Positions 57,601 to 63,129 of a stretch of 64,000 nt of DNA are shown one piece after another. This stretch comes from Branchinecta lynchi (taxonomy: Eukaryota; Arthropoda; Branchiopoda; Anostraca; Branchinectidae). A model generated the notes under the pieces. It had not been told where the DNA came from. It searched no databases and saw nothing but the letters and a program-made list of their open reading frames with translations. The position numbers and the translations under genes were made by a program. The stretch covers positions 14,278,030 through 14,342,029 of the forward strand of contig JAKZAP010000016.1 of assembly GCA_023053575.1 (NCBI GenBank), given 5' to 3'. Each line of letters starts with the position of its first letter. Position 1 is the stretch's first letter.

Positions 57601-60586
57601 TGCCTCGTGAAAAGTTACTACGCTGACCGTTCCAACCTTCTAAAAATAGTAGCTATTTGCTTACCACGCTCGAGCGGCACGATATTTTGCCAAAAGTGTG
57701 AAAATGTGTTGCAGCCTTGATGACAAGAAGCCAGGTTCGTGACGTCATGCCTAGTGTACGGTAAGTAGGGTGGAACACGCTCAATATGTCTGCACGAAAC
57801 TTAACTACAAAAGTGGAAGACCGGATGTTACTATACTAATATGGTCACGTCGTACAGAAGTCTAGAACGTCCGGACACTAGTACATGTTCATGTCGTCAT
57901 GAGAAGGTCGGTGTATCCTGAATAAGGAGAACTTCAGATACCTCAGGCTGGATAGATGTAAATAATACTGCAGTGTGTCCTAGTCGTAGGACAAGTACTT
58001 TTGTTCTATTTTTGTATGGCACTTAAGCATACTCGAGTGCCATATAGCGATCGTAATTTCTGTCTGTCTGTCGTTCTGTCCCTGTTTTGCTAGTTTGGGC
58101 ACTTCCACATAAGCTAGGACGATGAAACTTGGCAGGGGGGGGGGAGTGGGAGGATGGGAAATCCGGAAACTAGTAACCTGCGTAACTTTGAAACGTGTAA
58201 TCGGACATGCATGAAACTTGACATATGCCAAGAACAAGTGTTTCAGATGTTCACTTTCAAATCCGGACTACATCCGATAACTGGGGGGGGGGGGGGGGTA
58301 AAAATCTCGAAAATCTCGTTAAACGCTTCCACATAAACTAGGACAACAAAACTTGGTAGGCATATCAGGGAACCGATCAGATTAAATTGGTAACAATCAC
58401 TTCCCCGATCCTGCTGCCGTGGGGGGATGGAAAACCTGGAAACTAGTAACATGTATAACTTTGGAACGTGTACTCGGACCTGCATGAAACTTGACATATG
58501 TCAAGAACAAGTGATTCAGATGTTCAGTTTCAAATCCGGACCAGATCCGATAAGTGGGTGGTGGGGGGCTGGAGGGGGGCACCGGAAATCTCATGAAACG
58601 CTTCCACATAAGCTAAGATTATAGAACTTAGCAGGCACATCAGGTAACCGACCAGATTAAATTAGAAATAATCATTTCCCAAGGGGGAGTGGAGGGATGG
58701 GGAATCTAGAAACTACAAACATGCATAACTTTGGAACGGGTAATCGGACATGCATGTAATTTGACATATGTCAAGAACATGTGTTTCAGATGTTCAGTTT
58801 TAAATCCAGACCAGATCCGATAACTTGGGGGGGGATTGAGGGGGGCACCGGAAATCTCGTGAAGCGCTTCCACATAAGCTAGGACAATAAACCTTGGCAG
58901 GCATTTCAGGGAACCGACCAGATTAAGTTGGAAATAATCATTTCCTCGATCCAGCCATCGCAGGGGGAGTGGAGGGATGGGGAATCCGGAAACTAGAAAC
59001 ATGCATAACTGTTCAACAGGTAATCGGACATGCGTGAAACTTGACAAGTGTGAAGAACAAGTGTCTCAGATATTCAAGTTGAAACCTGGACCGAATCCGA
59101 AAACTGGGGGGGGGGGCGGGTTAGAGAAGGGACCGGAAATGTCATGGAACGCTTAGGGTCGAGGGACTGGGATGGAACTTGAAGGGAAGAACAAGCAATA
59201 ACCCAAGATACTTTATTGACAAAACAGGACTGGATCGTTGGAGGGGGTTTCCCGGATTTCCGGTGATCACGAGTTGACTCTCCCAGGTTGACTTGAAAAT
59301 AGTTCCTTACGCGATCCGATGATCATGGGGAGAGTGGAGGGATGGAGAATCCGGAATCTAGTGACATGTATAACGTTGGTACGGGCTATCGGACGTGCAT
59401 AAAACTTGACAAGTGGTATCAGATGATCAATTTCAAATCCGGACCGGGTCCGATAACTAGGGCGGGAGCTGGATAGGGGTGCCGGAAATCTCGTGAAACG
59501 CTTAGAGTTGAGAGATCGGGATTGGATTTAGAGGGAAGAATAAGCATAAGCCGTAGATACATTATTGACAAGACAGGACCGGATCGTGTCACAGTGGGGG
59601 GAGTTGGAGGGGCTTTTCCACAACTCTGGTGATGACGAGTTAGAGTACTTCCAGATGTGCTATGACCATGAAACTTGGCAGGCATGTTAGGGACTCTATC
59701 AGATTAGCTTAAAAAAAGATCCCACCCCGGATCCGATCATCGTTGAGGGAGTGGAGGAACAAGTGGCAAGAGTTAATGTCTTAGATTTTCCCTTTCACTT
59801 TCGGACCAGTTCCGATAACGATGGGTGGAGCTCGAAGGGGGCCATCAGAAATCACGGGACAACCGTTCCAACTACTCAGGTCAGACCCCGTTCAGGCAGA
59901 GAATTATCGCAGCTAGAGTATTTCTTCTACCCGATTGAGTTATACGCGAATGGGAATCAGAGCACGACGAGATTTACTAGATCAAGCCCATTTTCTGATA
60001 AAAATTAATATCGGGAGAGAGATTTAGCGTTGACAACTGCAAACCGTCTCTGACAAATATGCTAACTGTTCTTACAAGTGCCATATGAGCTTTCAGCTCT
60101 TATTTTGTGTACGGATACTCCGCCACATTTATTTTGTGAGGGGCGGGCATTTATAGGGAAATACTTTTCTGTTATTATAATGATTGTTATTATATAGTAA
60201 ATAATAATAAGTGTGCTGACTGAGTCGAGTGTTAGGCAGTTTTATTAAATGATGAAGAAACTTGAAGCATATTTTTAGTAACAGGTTCTCGTCTTGTTGA
60301 GTTCCTTTTTTCTTAGAGTAGGGTGAATAAAAGAGCGAGAACAAGTGAAGGAGCAGATAATGAGAAGTATATAAATACGGATTTTTGCTTATAGAGCAAG
60401 CTGATAGCCGGCAAGATCATTCCCGCCATCGCCACTACCACATCTGTCGTCGCCGGTCTTGTGTGCCTTGAGCTCTACAAATTAGTGCAAGGCCACAATA
60501 CCCTTGAAGACTTCAAGAATGGATTCGTCAACCTCGCATTGCCTCTTTTCGCTTTCTCAGAGCCTATCAACGCCCCGAAGAAAGAG
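28985..60586 (+). CDS. UBA1: UBA1, E1 ubiquitin-activating enzyme (12 exons, 3' incomplete)
   Basis: The enzyme adenylates the C-terminus of ubiquitin with ATP, takes ubiquitin onto a cysteine and passes it to E2 enzymes in cytosol and nucleus. Twelve exons join in phase with GT-AG introns to give 907 codons. Domain order: inactive adenylation repeat (exons 1-2), first catalytic-Cys half-domain (3-4), four-helix bundle (4-5), active adenylation repeat with VGAGAIGCE (6-7), catalytic-Cys domain with active C592 (8-10), rest of the adenylation domain (11-12). Numbering runs 40 below human, so Met1 aligns with the human UBA1b start. The final ubiquitin-fold domain, about 100 residues, was not found before base 64,000. 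Introns range from 0.9 to 4.6 kb and are filled with repeats. Confidence 0.97.
29262..29625. repeat. Family H repeat, copy 1 (intron 1)
   Basis: It starts AAAGGACACCTCGCACTA and ends with GGTCCTTTAA. The interior has 'ctttaagcattttccctgaccc', 'gggtctccgggttt' and 'gtaagtaggttgcattggcattat'. Matching copies lie at 47140-47490 and, interrupted, 61585-63115. Confidence 0.7.
29903..32270 (+). repeat. Family A element, copy 2 (intron 1)
   Basis: It opens TATGGCACTTGCGCATACTC, forming the hairpin with CAAGTGCCGTATA, and closes CAAGTGCCATATGAG. There are at least six diverged units with 'gaaacttggcaggcatat', 'acgtgcatgaaacttgacaa' and a G tract. It contains the 38-base G run at 30573-30610 and a foreign CAGGCCCGTATCC-type repeat at 31404-31540. 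The short proline-rich minus-strand frame at 30521-30703 is only the G run. Confidence 0.75.
32271..33240. other. Intron 1, no feature recognised
   Basis: Nothing assigned; frames here are short and without motifs. Confidence 0.35.
33241..33642. mobile_element. MITE with GATTCGAATCCGG ends
   Basis: The left end CAGAGATGGGCGAATCCGA and the complement of the right end TAGAGAAGGGCAATTTTGG are imperfect inverted repeats. GATTCGAATCCG and its palindromic variants fill both ends. Flanking octamers GGCGGGGG and GGTGAGGG match at six of eight positions. hAT-like, but less certain. Confidence 0.65.
33662..33785. repeat. Perfect 27-bp hairpin flanked by 14-bp direct repeats
   Basis: Arms 33675-33701 and 33708-33734 are exact complements with a 6-base loop. 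The sequence CTTAGTTTCGCCAG occurs at 33662-33675 and again at 33772-33785. It lies 70 bp before UBA1 exon 2 and may be a small insertion with its target duplication. Confidence 0.85.
33856..34188 (+). CDS. UBA1: UBA1 exon 2 (residues 76-186)
   Basis: Acceptor CTATTTAG; donor AAG|GTATTT. 333 bp, phase 0 at both ends. It encodes [12 protein letters not shown], then ADLNSYVPI and [15 protein letters not shown], all conserved in the inactive adenylation half. The longer plus-strand frames at 34033-34236 and 33755-33943 are this exon or a neighbouring frame read into the introns. Confidence 0.95.
34370..34465 (+). mobile_element. PLE-end fragment with half hammerhead
   Basis: GAGC, CTGAAGAGGA and CACTTGCCAAGAA (34429-34453) match the first half of the hammerheads elsewhere. 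The GAAA/AUAU half is lost (ATGATAGTC). Short, degraded fragment in UBA1 intron 2. Confidence 0.6.
34520..35420 (+). pseudogene. LINE reverse transcriptase C-terminus, degraded (intron 2)
   Basis: Several frames read [20 protein letters not shown], then [30 protein letters not shown] and [19 protein letters not shown]. This is the order expected downstream of the reverse transcriptase domain of a non-LTR retrotransposon, through the terminal 'FVPY..N.FNS' motif. Frameshifts and stops interrupt it. A TTATTATTATTATTATTAAT microsatellite at 35398-35417 closes the fragment, like a LINE 3' tail. Confidence 0.7.
35454..35830. mobile_element. Family D MITE, copy 2 (intron 2)
   Basis: Same ends and interior as the copy at 17522: AGTTGCGTTTTGCAGATACC on the left and its complement on the right. 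Flanking AAT on both sides. Confidence 0.8.
35850..36125 (+). repeat. Retroelement 3' end with AAATTGAAATTG tail
   Basis: AT-rich sequence ending in TAAACTAAATTGAAATTGAA. The same type of tail ends at about 37980. This is typical of LINE/SINE 3' ends; no coding part is attached. Confidence 0.5.
36540..36858. mobile_element. Family D MITE, copy 3 (intron 2)
   Basis: The left end (CATTTTTGCAGATACTAGGG) is degraded. The right end GGTATCTGCAAAAACGCAACT is intact. The interior shows 'ggtaactggatctgca' and 'gaagtcaccccaaaag'. It ends about 60 bp before UBA1 exon 3. Confidence 0.75.
36918..37104 (+). CDS. UBA1: UBA1 exon 3 (residues 187-249)
   Basis: Acceptor TTTTGTTTTAG; donor ACTG|GTAAGT, phase 1. 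It encodes [20 protein letters not shown] through [10 protein letters not shown] and LGPYTFSIG, the first catalytic-cysteine half-domain (FCCH). The protein-level match to animal E1 enzymes is unambiguous. Confidence 0.95.
37400..37650 (-). repeat. CAGGCCCGTATCC-type repeat, inverted, with poly-A (intron 3)
   Basis: It contains AAAAGTACAAAAATAGTTG, 'ttataggtttc' and 'ataaattcctgggtatggcccag', the complement of the repeat at 20075 and 31404. A run of about 23 A lies at 37483-37505. Confidence 0.55.
37790..37985 (+). repeat. Retroelement-like 3' tail next to exon 4
   Basis: Ends in AAATTGAAATCGAAAAAAAT and TGAAATTGAAATTGATAC immediately before the exon 4 acceptor. Resembles the 35850-36125 copy only in its tail. 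Confidence 0.45.
37993..38183 (+). CDS. UBA1: UBA1 exon 4 (residues 249-312)
   Basis: Acceptor ACATTTTAG; donor AAG|GTACGT. It starts in phase 1 and encodes [16 protein letters not shown], then [15 protein letters not shown], the end of FCCH and the start of the four-helix bundle. A retroelement-like tail of AAATTGAAATTG repeats ends only about 10 bases upstream of the acceptor and may supply its pyrimidine-poor context. Confidence 0.95.
38187..38372. repeat. Family J MITE, truncated copy (intron 4)
   Basis: CACTGTCAGAAGTTTCATAA, 'ggatgcgcggattcaacagaca', 'tttgtttgtcgtca' and 'ctcttcctggcaatgc' match the complete element at 47509-47868. Confidence 0.7.
38383..38635. repeat. Family C copy with internal duplication (intron 4)
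   Basis: It contains AAAATAGTAACTAGTACAAA, GGTGACGTGACTGGCC and two tandem copies of GCGTAGTAACTACGGTAAAT (near 38555 and 38598). It ends TTGGAACATGCTCC. Confidence 0.7.
38640..39369. other. Intron 4, no feature recognised
   Basis: No motif or repeat end identified. Confidence 0.35.
39370..41095 (+). pseudogene. Internally deleted LINE (ORF1 plus RT tail), intron 4
   Basis: The first frame (39531-40163) encodes an ORF1-like protein: a coiled-coil region, [14 protein letters not shown], and [12 protein letters not shown]. It shifts frame near 40155 into [15 protein letters not shown] and [11 protein letters not shown], the usual end of CR1/Rex-type ORF1. The next 0.1 kb jumps to the tail of a reverse transcriptase: [41 protein letters not shown], then after a stop [13 protein letters not shown]. 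The endonuclease and RT catalytic parts are missing. ORF1 proteins bind the element RNA. The deletion makes this a dead copy. It ends about 40 bases before UBA1 exon 5. Confidence 0.8.
41131..41412 (+). CDS. UBA1: UBA1 exon 5 (residues 313-406)
   Basis: Acceptor TTCATTTACAG; donor CCG|GTAAGT, phase 0. It encodes [18 protein letters not shown], then [15 protein letters not shown] and [12 protein letters not shown], a strongly conserved E1 segment linking the four-helix bundle to the active adenylation repeat. A truncated LINE ends within about 40 bases upstream. Confidence 0.95.
41640..43775 (-). repeat. Family A element, copy 3, inverted (intron 5)
   Basis: The complement of AGCTGGAAGCTCATGTGGCA opens it at 41650. 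It closes at 43740-43770 with the hairpin TATGGCACTTGAGC and GCAAGTGCCATA. The interior units read 'ccaagtttcatc', 'ggaattccgg' and 'cgatccgatc' with C tracts. A hAT-type element (41932-42731) interrupts it. Confidence 0.75.
41932..42731. mobile_element. hAT-type element CAGTGGTTCCC, 800 bp, non-autonomous
   Basis: Ends CAGTGGTTCCCGACC and the complement CAGTGGTTCCCAACC are the classic hAT (Charlie/Buster-like) type. GTACCCC repeats follow each end. Flanks CTTTAAGG and CGTTCAGG match at six of eight positions. The related family A copy has an uninterrupted CTTTAAGGGGTGGTCGG at 51932-51948. No transposase remains, and a CAGAGGTATCAACAACCAG-type MITE copy lies inside (about 42375-42560). Confidence 0.85.
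43780..44311. other. Intron 5 tail, AT-rich
   Basis: AATCAATCAATCAAGTTTAATC near 43873 looks like the inverted tail of a LINE. ATTATTATAATTAATATTAT near 44205 is low-complexity. Nothing coding. Confidence 0.4.
44312..44578 (+). CDS. UBA1: UBA1 exon 6 (residues 407-495), ATP-binding loop
   Basis: Acceptor ATGTATTTCAG; donor GCC|GTAAGT. It encodes [29 protein letters not shown] (nucleotide-binding glycines 435, 437 and 440), [18 protein letters not shown] and [10 protein letters not shown]. Asp464/466, Asn474, Arg475 and Lys488 correspond to ATP-contacting positions of active E1 adenylation domains. Confidence 0.97.
44738..45250 (+). repeat. Family B element, copy 2, truncated (intron 6)
   Basis: It starts TTTTTGGGATCCCAAAACG, has GATAACTTTCGAACGGACTG and GATGAAACTTGGTGGGAGG, then about two of the 125-bp units. 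The right end with the second GGGATCCC is missing. Confidence 0.75.
45251..46293. other. Intron 6, no feature recognised
   Basis: Short frames without motifs; no repeat ends. Confidence 0.35.
46294..46429 (+). CDS. UBA1: UBA1 exon 7 (residues 496-541)
   Basis: Acceptor TTTCTTCCCAG; donor GCTC|GTACGT, phase 1. It encodes [19 protein letters not shown] and [11 protein letters not shown]. Asp536 matches the aspartate that binds the Mg-ATP and ubiquitin tail site in the adenylation domain. Confidence 0.96.
46430..47130. other. Intron 7 start; no gene supported
   Basis: The 79-codon frame at 46796-47035 is unrecognised. An overlapping frame has [16 protein letters not shown] and RAKLG, with a C-x2-C pair, possibly the tail of a transposase; not proven. 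Confidence 0.3.
47140..47495. repeat. Family H repeat, copy 2 (intron 7)
   Basis: Uninterrupted copy: GGTCCTTTAAAGGATCCCTC, 'cgcactatttactattcaactta', 'aataacccacgg', 'gactt.tagcgaaaacaggg', 'cttctcgcagac', 'agaatgtaccgtacgaaattg' and GGTCCTTTAAA at the end. It gives the empty-site reference for the copy at 61.6-63.1 kb. Confidence 0.75.
47509..47868. mobile_element. Family J MITE (intron 7)
   Basis: 360 bp with inverted ends CACTGTCAGAAGTTTCAT and complement CACTGTCATAAGTTTCAT. The similarity extends about 80 bp with mismatches (ACAGACA.CAGAA.GATGCG.). TGA flanks both ends, a possible 3-bp duplication. Interior includes CTTCCTGGCAATGC in inverted orientation. Confidence 0.8.
48032..48280. 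mobile_element. Family F MITE, copy 2, inverted (intron 7)
   Basis: AAACCAAACCTTAGATTATT at the left and the complement of AAACTTTAGCCGATTATC at the right. It matches 27265-27512 in the opposite orientation. Confidence 0.75.
48281..48758. other. Intron 7 end, nothing recognised
   Basis: No repeat ends or motifs. Confidence 0.35.
48759..49069 (+). CDS. UBA1: UBA1 exon 8 (residues 541-644), catalytic cysteine
   Basis: Acceptor TGTTTTCCAG; donor CCT|GTAAGT. It encodes [37 protein letters not shown] and [19 protein letters not shown]592 in [10 protein letters not shown] is the thioester-forming cysteine (human C632). Conservation is near complete across this block. Confidence 0.98.
49105..49470. 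repeat. Family K repeat, copy 1 (intron 8)
   Basis: It shares GTTGCGTTTTTTATCTT, 'aattctcctatttcgctttt', CGATTCTGCAGAATTGAGAAG and 'gtttttgtcagaa' with 60940-61270, in inverted relation over part of its length. Confidence 0.6.
49570..49765 (-). mobile_element. PLE terminal fragment (intron 8)
   Basis: It carries the hammerhead at 49623-49665. 'aaatgattcgcagtcagctcgg' follows on the plus strand, also found near the hammerhead at 51.6 kb. Confidence 0.65.
49623..49665 (-). ncRNA. Hammerhead motif, core intact, weak stems
   Basis: Minus strand: GAGC, CTGAAGA, a stem II with mismatches (GCACACT and AGGGCC), CGAA, ATAT, T and GCAC. Core bases are conserved; stem I has one mismatch. Confidence 0.65.
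49885..50925 (-). repeat. Family B element, copy 3, inverted (intron 8)
   Basis: Complement of the 18.6-kb copy, with its GGGATCCC blocks near 49890 and 50913-50920. It contains five to six 125-bp units with 'ccggattccgg', 'cgaacta', 'catcgtgttcagcatgtcttctt'. The 63-codon minus frame at 50580-50771 is part of the repeat. Confidence 0.8.
51142..51329 (+). CDS. UBA1: UBA1 exon 9 (residues 645-707)
   Basis: Acceptor TCTGTTCTTAG; donor AACG|GTAAGT, phase 2. It encodes [43 protein letters not shown] and FWASPKR, the second catalytic-cysteine half-domain (SCCH). No long plus-strand frame shows it because its 5' end has no Met. Confidence 0.95.
51570..51750 (+). mobile_element. PLE terminal fragment (intron 9)
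   Basis: Contains the hammerhead at 51626-51669 and then GAGCTGACGTATCCG and 'gattcgcagtcagcttggg', shared with the PLE ends at 1.6 and 56.2 kb. Confidence 0.65.
51626..51669 (+). ncRNA. Hammerhead motif, core intact
   Basis: GACC, CTGAAGA, GGACCCTTGCCAAGAATGG, CCGAA, ATAT, A and GCTC. One stem I mismatch and one stem II mismatch. Core intact, so possibly active. Confidence 0.7.
51760..52540 (-). repeat. Family A element, copy 4, inverted (intron 9)
   Basis: It closes with the hairpin TATGGCACTTTAGCG and TAAGTGCCATACA near 52504-52540. It contains 'ccaagtttcatcgtcctagc' twice and CTTTAAGGGGTGGTCGG, the empty version of the site that the 41932 element occupies in copy 3. Confidence 0.75.
52796..53022 (+). 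CDS. UBA1: UBA1 exon 10 (residues 707-783)
   Basis: Acceptor GTATTTTTTAG; donor CCAG|GTGAGA, phase 1. It encodes [31 protein letters not shown] and [15 protein letters not shown], the rest of the SCCH domain. It has no internal Met near the start, so splice signals and similarity place it. Confidence 0.95.
53120..53245. repeat. Family D fragment (intron 10)
   Basis: TAACGGGGCATCTTATAGCAGGG, GATCTGCATTTTGTCG and GTGGTATCTGATACGATGG are half of the MITE. Confidence 0.6.
53421..53795. repeat. Two-copy tandem duplication, about 187 bp
   Basis: GAAGTTTGAAGTAGAAGTAT at 53431 recurs at 53618; both units end 'ggtggagatcctttgtagcaattgggtatgt'. Otherwise AT-rich and unrecognised. Confidence 0.85.
53985..55012 (+). 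repeat. Family B element, copy 4 (intron 10)
   Basis: The left GGGATCCC end is lost; the copy begins near 'gggctttgtagcccgacattta'. There are about six units, and the right end is complete (GGGATCCCAGCGAAACC). Confidence 0.75.
55020..55960. other. Intron 10, mostly unassigned
   Basis: 55030-55105 is a family D end (CTGCAAAAGCGCAACAA). A G run lies near 55350. The rest shows nothing I recognise. Confidence 0.4.
56018..56061 (-). ncRNA. Hammerhead motif, one core change
   Basis: CAGC, CTGACGA, perfect CCCTT/AAGGG stem II, ATAT, C and GCTG, but GAAA reads GAGA (A14 to G), so probably inactive. Confidence 0.7.
56179..56222 (+). ncRNA. Hammerhead motif, one core change
   Basis: AAGC, CTGACGA, perfect stem II, ATAT, C and GCTG, but GAAA reads AAAA (G12 to A), so probably inactive. 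Confidence 0.7.
56372..56553 (+). CDS. UBA1: UBA1 exon 11 (residues 783-843)
   Basis: Acceptor CCTATGAAATAG, with a weak pyrimidine tract; donor AAG|GTAGGG. It encodes [13 protein letters not shown], then [18 protein letters not shown] and NLRAENYDI. This returns to the adenylation domain that contacts ubiquitin. The PLE solo copy ends about 60 bases upstream. Confidence 0.95.
56560..57545. other. Intron 11 start; unrecognised frame
   Basis: A 103-codon frame at 57027-57338 (starts [12 protein letters not shown], ends AGHVF) resembles nothing I know and has no counterpart in the window. I do not call it a gene. Confidence 0.3.
57550..57785. mobile_element. Family C MITE, copy 5 (intron 11)
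   Basis: GAACGTGTTCCACACTTC at the left and GGTGGAACACGCTC at the right, with 'acgctgaccgttccaaccttct', AGCGGCACGATATTTTGCC and 'gcagccttgatgacaagaagcc' inside. Confidence 0.8.
58012..60095 (+). repeat. Family A element, copy 5 (intron 11)
   Basis: It starts TATGGCACTTAAGCATACTC and ends CAAGTGCCATATGAGC and AGCTCTT. At least five strongly related units ('tcggacatgcatgaaacttgacatatg', 'agaacaagtgtttcagatgttcag') carry G tracts at the same relative place. Confidence 0.8.
60395..60586 (+). CDS. UBA1: UBA1 exon 12 (residues 844-907)
   Basis: Acceptor TTTTTGCTTATAG; donor GAG|GTGAGA, phase 0. It encodes [30 protein letters not shown] and [17 protein letters not shown]. It ends just before the C-terminal ubiquitin-fold domain, whose exon(s) I could not find before the window's end. 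Confidence 0.96.
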
Positions 60587-60935
60587 GTGAGACCTTACCC
60601 CTTTTCCCAGCCATTAAGTTTTCCTTATTCCTTCCCCTGAAGCTATTTTCTCGTACAGTGGTGCGCAAGTCTGATTTGAATCTGGTTCAGTGCGAAAAGT
60701 CGGCCACTGGCGTCCGTCCTTTCCGGCAGCTCGCGGCAGAAGATATTTATAGACTTGACTACACCAGAAAAACCCGTTTGACATGTGCAAGTATATAAAA
60801 AGAAAAACAAAACAAAAAAGTAAGACACCTAGAACATACTAAGGCTCCTCATCTATACAAAGGAATACGAGAAAACGTCGCTTTGTGACGTTGGTCAAGA
60901 TTGCGCGTGATAGGTAGTGTGCTCTCGAATTAAGA
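60587..60935. other. Intron 12 start, nothing recognised
   Basis: Low-complexity A-rich stretch near 60800; no exon motif. Confidence 0.35.
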
Positions 60936-60939
60936 GGCC

Positions 60940-61270
60940 TTGTGAGAGCTAATTGTTGCGTTTCTTATCTGAGTTCTCAATTCCCGATTCTCGAACAAAT
61001 TACCGTTTTTGCTCTGCTCGCTTCTCAGTTCTCGCTTTTGACAGAAACACAATTTAGCCTTCCGACCAGTGAGGAAGGAGAATGGAGGACGAGAAGCGAC
61101 TATTGGAGCAACTTCTCGATTCTGCAGAATTGTGAAGCTTTCCCCGTTCTGGATTAGAAAAGGAACACAGGAAAACGAGGATTCGCTTCATCTCAATAGT
61201 CAAAAAACGCGAAATAGAAGAATTGAGAGGAGAATCGCGAGGAGAACTGAGATCAAAAACGAAACTAATG
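60940..61270. repeat. Family K repeat, copy 2
   Basis: TTGTTGCGTTTCTTATCTGA, 'tctcgcttttgacagaaac', CTCGATTCTGCAGAATTGTG and 'gcgaggagaactgag' match 49105-49470 in inverted parts. Confidence 0.6.
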
Positions 61271-61584
61271 GTTAGGAACTAATCTGAATTTCCTACCGGC
61301 TATTTTGGACTGCAGCGCTTGTTGAAAAATACTCTTCAGGGAACCTTTAAGAAATATTCCAGAGCTAGCGAGATTGTACGGCGGCATGTTGTCAACTCTT
61401 TATTAGCAAGCACTCTCTCTTTTCTCTGCAGCTTAAATCTCGCTTTGGTAGTTTACGCAAGTTGCGTTAAGTTGGCGTTAATATGTTTGACGAGATCTTA
61501 TTTTATGTGCTTATCGAGTTCCCACTGGGAAAATACCATAACCCGACGTAATGCCTACTCCTGTGTAAAGGCTAGGTGTTCTTT

Positions 61585-63115
61585 TAAGGACCCCTCGCAC
61601 TATTTACTCTTCTACTTACCGTATTTTATAATACTTGAATACTTTCAAACTAGGCTGTGCTTTCGACAAATAACCCACGGATTTGGCTGTTTTAAGCCTT
61701 TTCCGATTCCCGTTGACTTATAGCGAAAACAGGGAAACAATTTACATAACCGTTTTTGGGATCCCAAAACATAAGTGGAGGGATACCTATGACATCGCAA
61801 AACTTGTTTGTCTGTCGGTCCGTCCGTCTGTTAGCACGATAACTCTCGAAGTTGTTGAGATATTTTGATCAAATTTGGCGTGAGGACTCTTTAGGTCAAA
61901 GTACAGGTCAAGTTCGAAGATTGGCTATGTAGCTCTATATTTAGGGGTTTGGGAGGGGTTTGAAATTGAGGGGAACAAAAAATATTTTTTTAAAGCTAAT
62001 GAAAAAGTCGAATTAGAGATAAGGAGACATGCTGAATCCGAATATGAAATTTATTTTCTCGCCGGACAAATAGTTCACCCGGAAATTCGTGAAAAGTAAA
62101 AGTATAATATGAAGGTCATTGGAGGTTCGGTTTAGGGGCAAGGAAACGTGCAGAGTCCGAATATGAAAATTATTAGTTGGGCCGGAATCCGGCAAAAACC
62201 GGAGAATTCGTTTAAAGGACACCTGAATGAAGAGTACCAAGTATCATCCCTATCTCTATGACGTCCGTTAACATTGTCTACCGAAAACCCAATCCAAATA
62301 CGAAATACCGTTTCCAAGCTATGATTTTTGCTCCATTTGGCACTAGAAGAAATTTCAAATAAATTCTCAGGAAAAGAATGCTCTCCGTGTCCATGTCTGT
62401 AAATGCATTCTCCATGGTGTGTTCAAGTATGGTTTCATTGTTCAGGTGTCCTTTAAAGTAAAAGTTTTATTTAAATTTGATAAGATGTTTTGATTTGCGG
62501 GTAAAAAGACATGCTAAATTCGAATATGACAATCATTTTCTCACCGGAGGTATAGATCGCTCGGAATCCGGCTGAAACCGGAAAATTTGTTAAGAGCAAA
62601 AGTTTAATCGGAAGTTGATTAAAGGTTGGATGTAGGAGTAAGGAGACATGCTGAATTTGTTTTTGAGCTTTGTTTTTTCGCCGGAGAATTAGTTTAGGAA
62701 TTCCACCGAAACCGGAAAATTGGCAGAAGTAAGGCAGGAAGTTTCGATCTGCTTCGTCAAAACAGATATGACTTAAAGGGGTAAACACTCATGCTGAATC
62801 CATATCTGAACTTGGTTTTCTCGTATGATTAGCTATTTGTCCTTAACCAATAGTAAAAGTGTTCAAGGAGTCTGGCGAAGACTGGATCTGGCTAAGACAA
62901 GACCCAATTGTCTGGATCAAGTTTGAACTTTTGGGATCCCATCGAAACCTTTGGTCTTGTTTATAATGGAAAATCTTCTCGCAGACAACCGTCGACAGCG
63001 TGATACACCTCGAAGGTATCAAAACAAGGCAGAAAACCAGCGTGGTTTTGTTAGAGGGGTTAGAATGTACCGTACGAAATTGATATTTCCGGGTTTAGAA
63101 ATATATGGAGTAGGC
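61585..63115. repeat. Family H repeat, copy 3, interrupted by family B
   Basis: The left part (61585-61755) and right part (62966-63115) together match 47140-47470. The gap between them is a complete family B element. Confidence 0.8.
61757..62965 (+). repeat. Family B element, copy 5, inserted in family H
   Basis: TTTTTGGGATCCCAAAACAT to GGGATCCCATCGAAACC and TTGGTCTTGTTT. It has several 125-bp units plus an inner segment (62213-62455) absent from other copies. Insertion into a known sequence shows it moved as a discrete unit. Confidence 0.8.
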
Positions 63116-63129
63116 ATGGGCACTGTTCC

